This document shows positions 62,338-64,000 of a DNA stretch of 64,000 nt, in pieces. The DNA is from Verrucomicrobiota bacterium (GTDB taxonomy: Bacteria; Verrucomicrobiota; Verrucomicrobiia; Limisphaerales; J093): assembly GCA_027493615.1 (NCBI GenBank), contig JAOSKK010000034.1, positions 372,001 through 436,000 on the forward strand. The letters are read 5' to 3'. Under the pieces are notes generated by a model that had not been told where the DNA came from, did no database searches, and saw only the letters and a program-made list of their open reading frames with translations. Position numbers and translations under genes: made by a program. Each line of letters starts with the position of its first letter. Within the stretch, counting starts at the first letter, position 1.

Positions 62338-64000
<1,663 letters not shown>

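Overview
The window is GC-rich bacterial DNA. Gene content points to a Verrucomicrobiota-like organism: exported sulfatase and glycosidase-like proteins, many PAS-domain signalling proteins, an alginate-export-type porin next to a sodium symporter, PTS-type regulators without sugar permeases, and dispersed palindromic repeats. This is an inference from content; no rRNA or tRNA gene was seen. Nearly every long gene carries one or more single-base frame breaks, mostly inside G or C runs, and the frame resumes correctly afterwards. I therefore annotate the reconstructed genes across these breaks and treat most breaks as probable sequence errors.

Layout. 1-2390: end of an NrfD-like quinone-linked membrane subunit and an eight-haem cytochrome. 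2803-10680: a dense signalling block with two PAS/coiled-coil proteins, a membrane sensor kinase with its CheY-like regulator, and a hybrid kinase. 10747-14007: a large exported glycosidase-like/beta-helix fusion. 14022-23537 (minus): an operon for an energy-converting-hydrogenase-related (Ehr/Hyf-like) ion-pumping complex whose large subunit lacks the NiFe cysteines. It is headed by an HTH-EIIA protein, contains a deletion chimera, and ends in a decayed malic enzyme. 23631-30529: a regulatory PTS island with three further EIIA homologues, one HPr, two zinc-ribbon proteins, an NtrB/NtrC-type pair and several sigma-54-like promoters, interrupted by an intact IS630 element. 30877-39779 (minus): a membrane patatin phospholipase and a very large TIR-repeat protein that is cut by an IS1634-type element.

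40029-48854: a nucleotidyltransferase toxin-like pair, tdh with a divergent XRE-cupin regulator and shared palindromic operators, an exported isoaspartyl methyltransferase, a double-domain esterase, an acyl-CoA ligase and proA. 48981-51533: a Uma2 nuclease-fold protein, an unrecognised protein and a MarC membrane protein. 51663-59383 (minus): porin, symporter with small subunit, ACT protein, paaK, iorB and iorA, together a plausible aromatic amino acid or aryl-acid catabolic operon. 59637-64000: a secreted TIM-barrel protein, a sulfatase and the start of secA.

The most unusual part is 14569-30529. Phosphotransfer proteins normally tied to sugar or nitrogen signalling (EIIA x4, HPr) sit with a sigma-54 activator and an ion-pumping Ehr complex, and two zinc-ribbon genes are each translationally paired with a PTS protein. 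This suggests a PTS-sensing, sigma-54-driven control circuit for membrane energetics.
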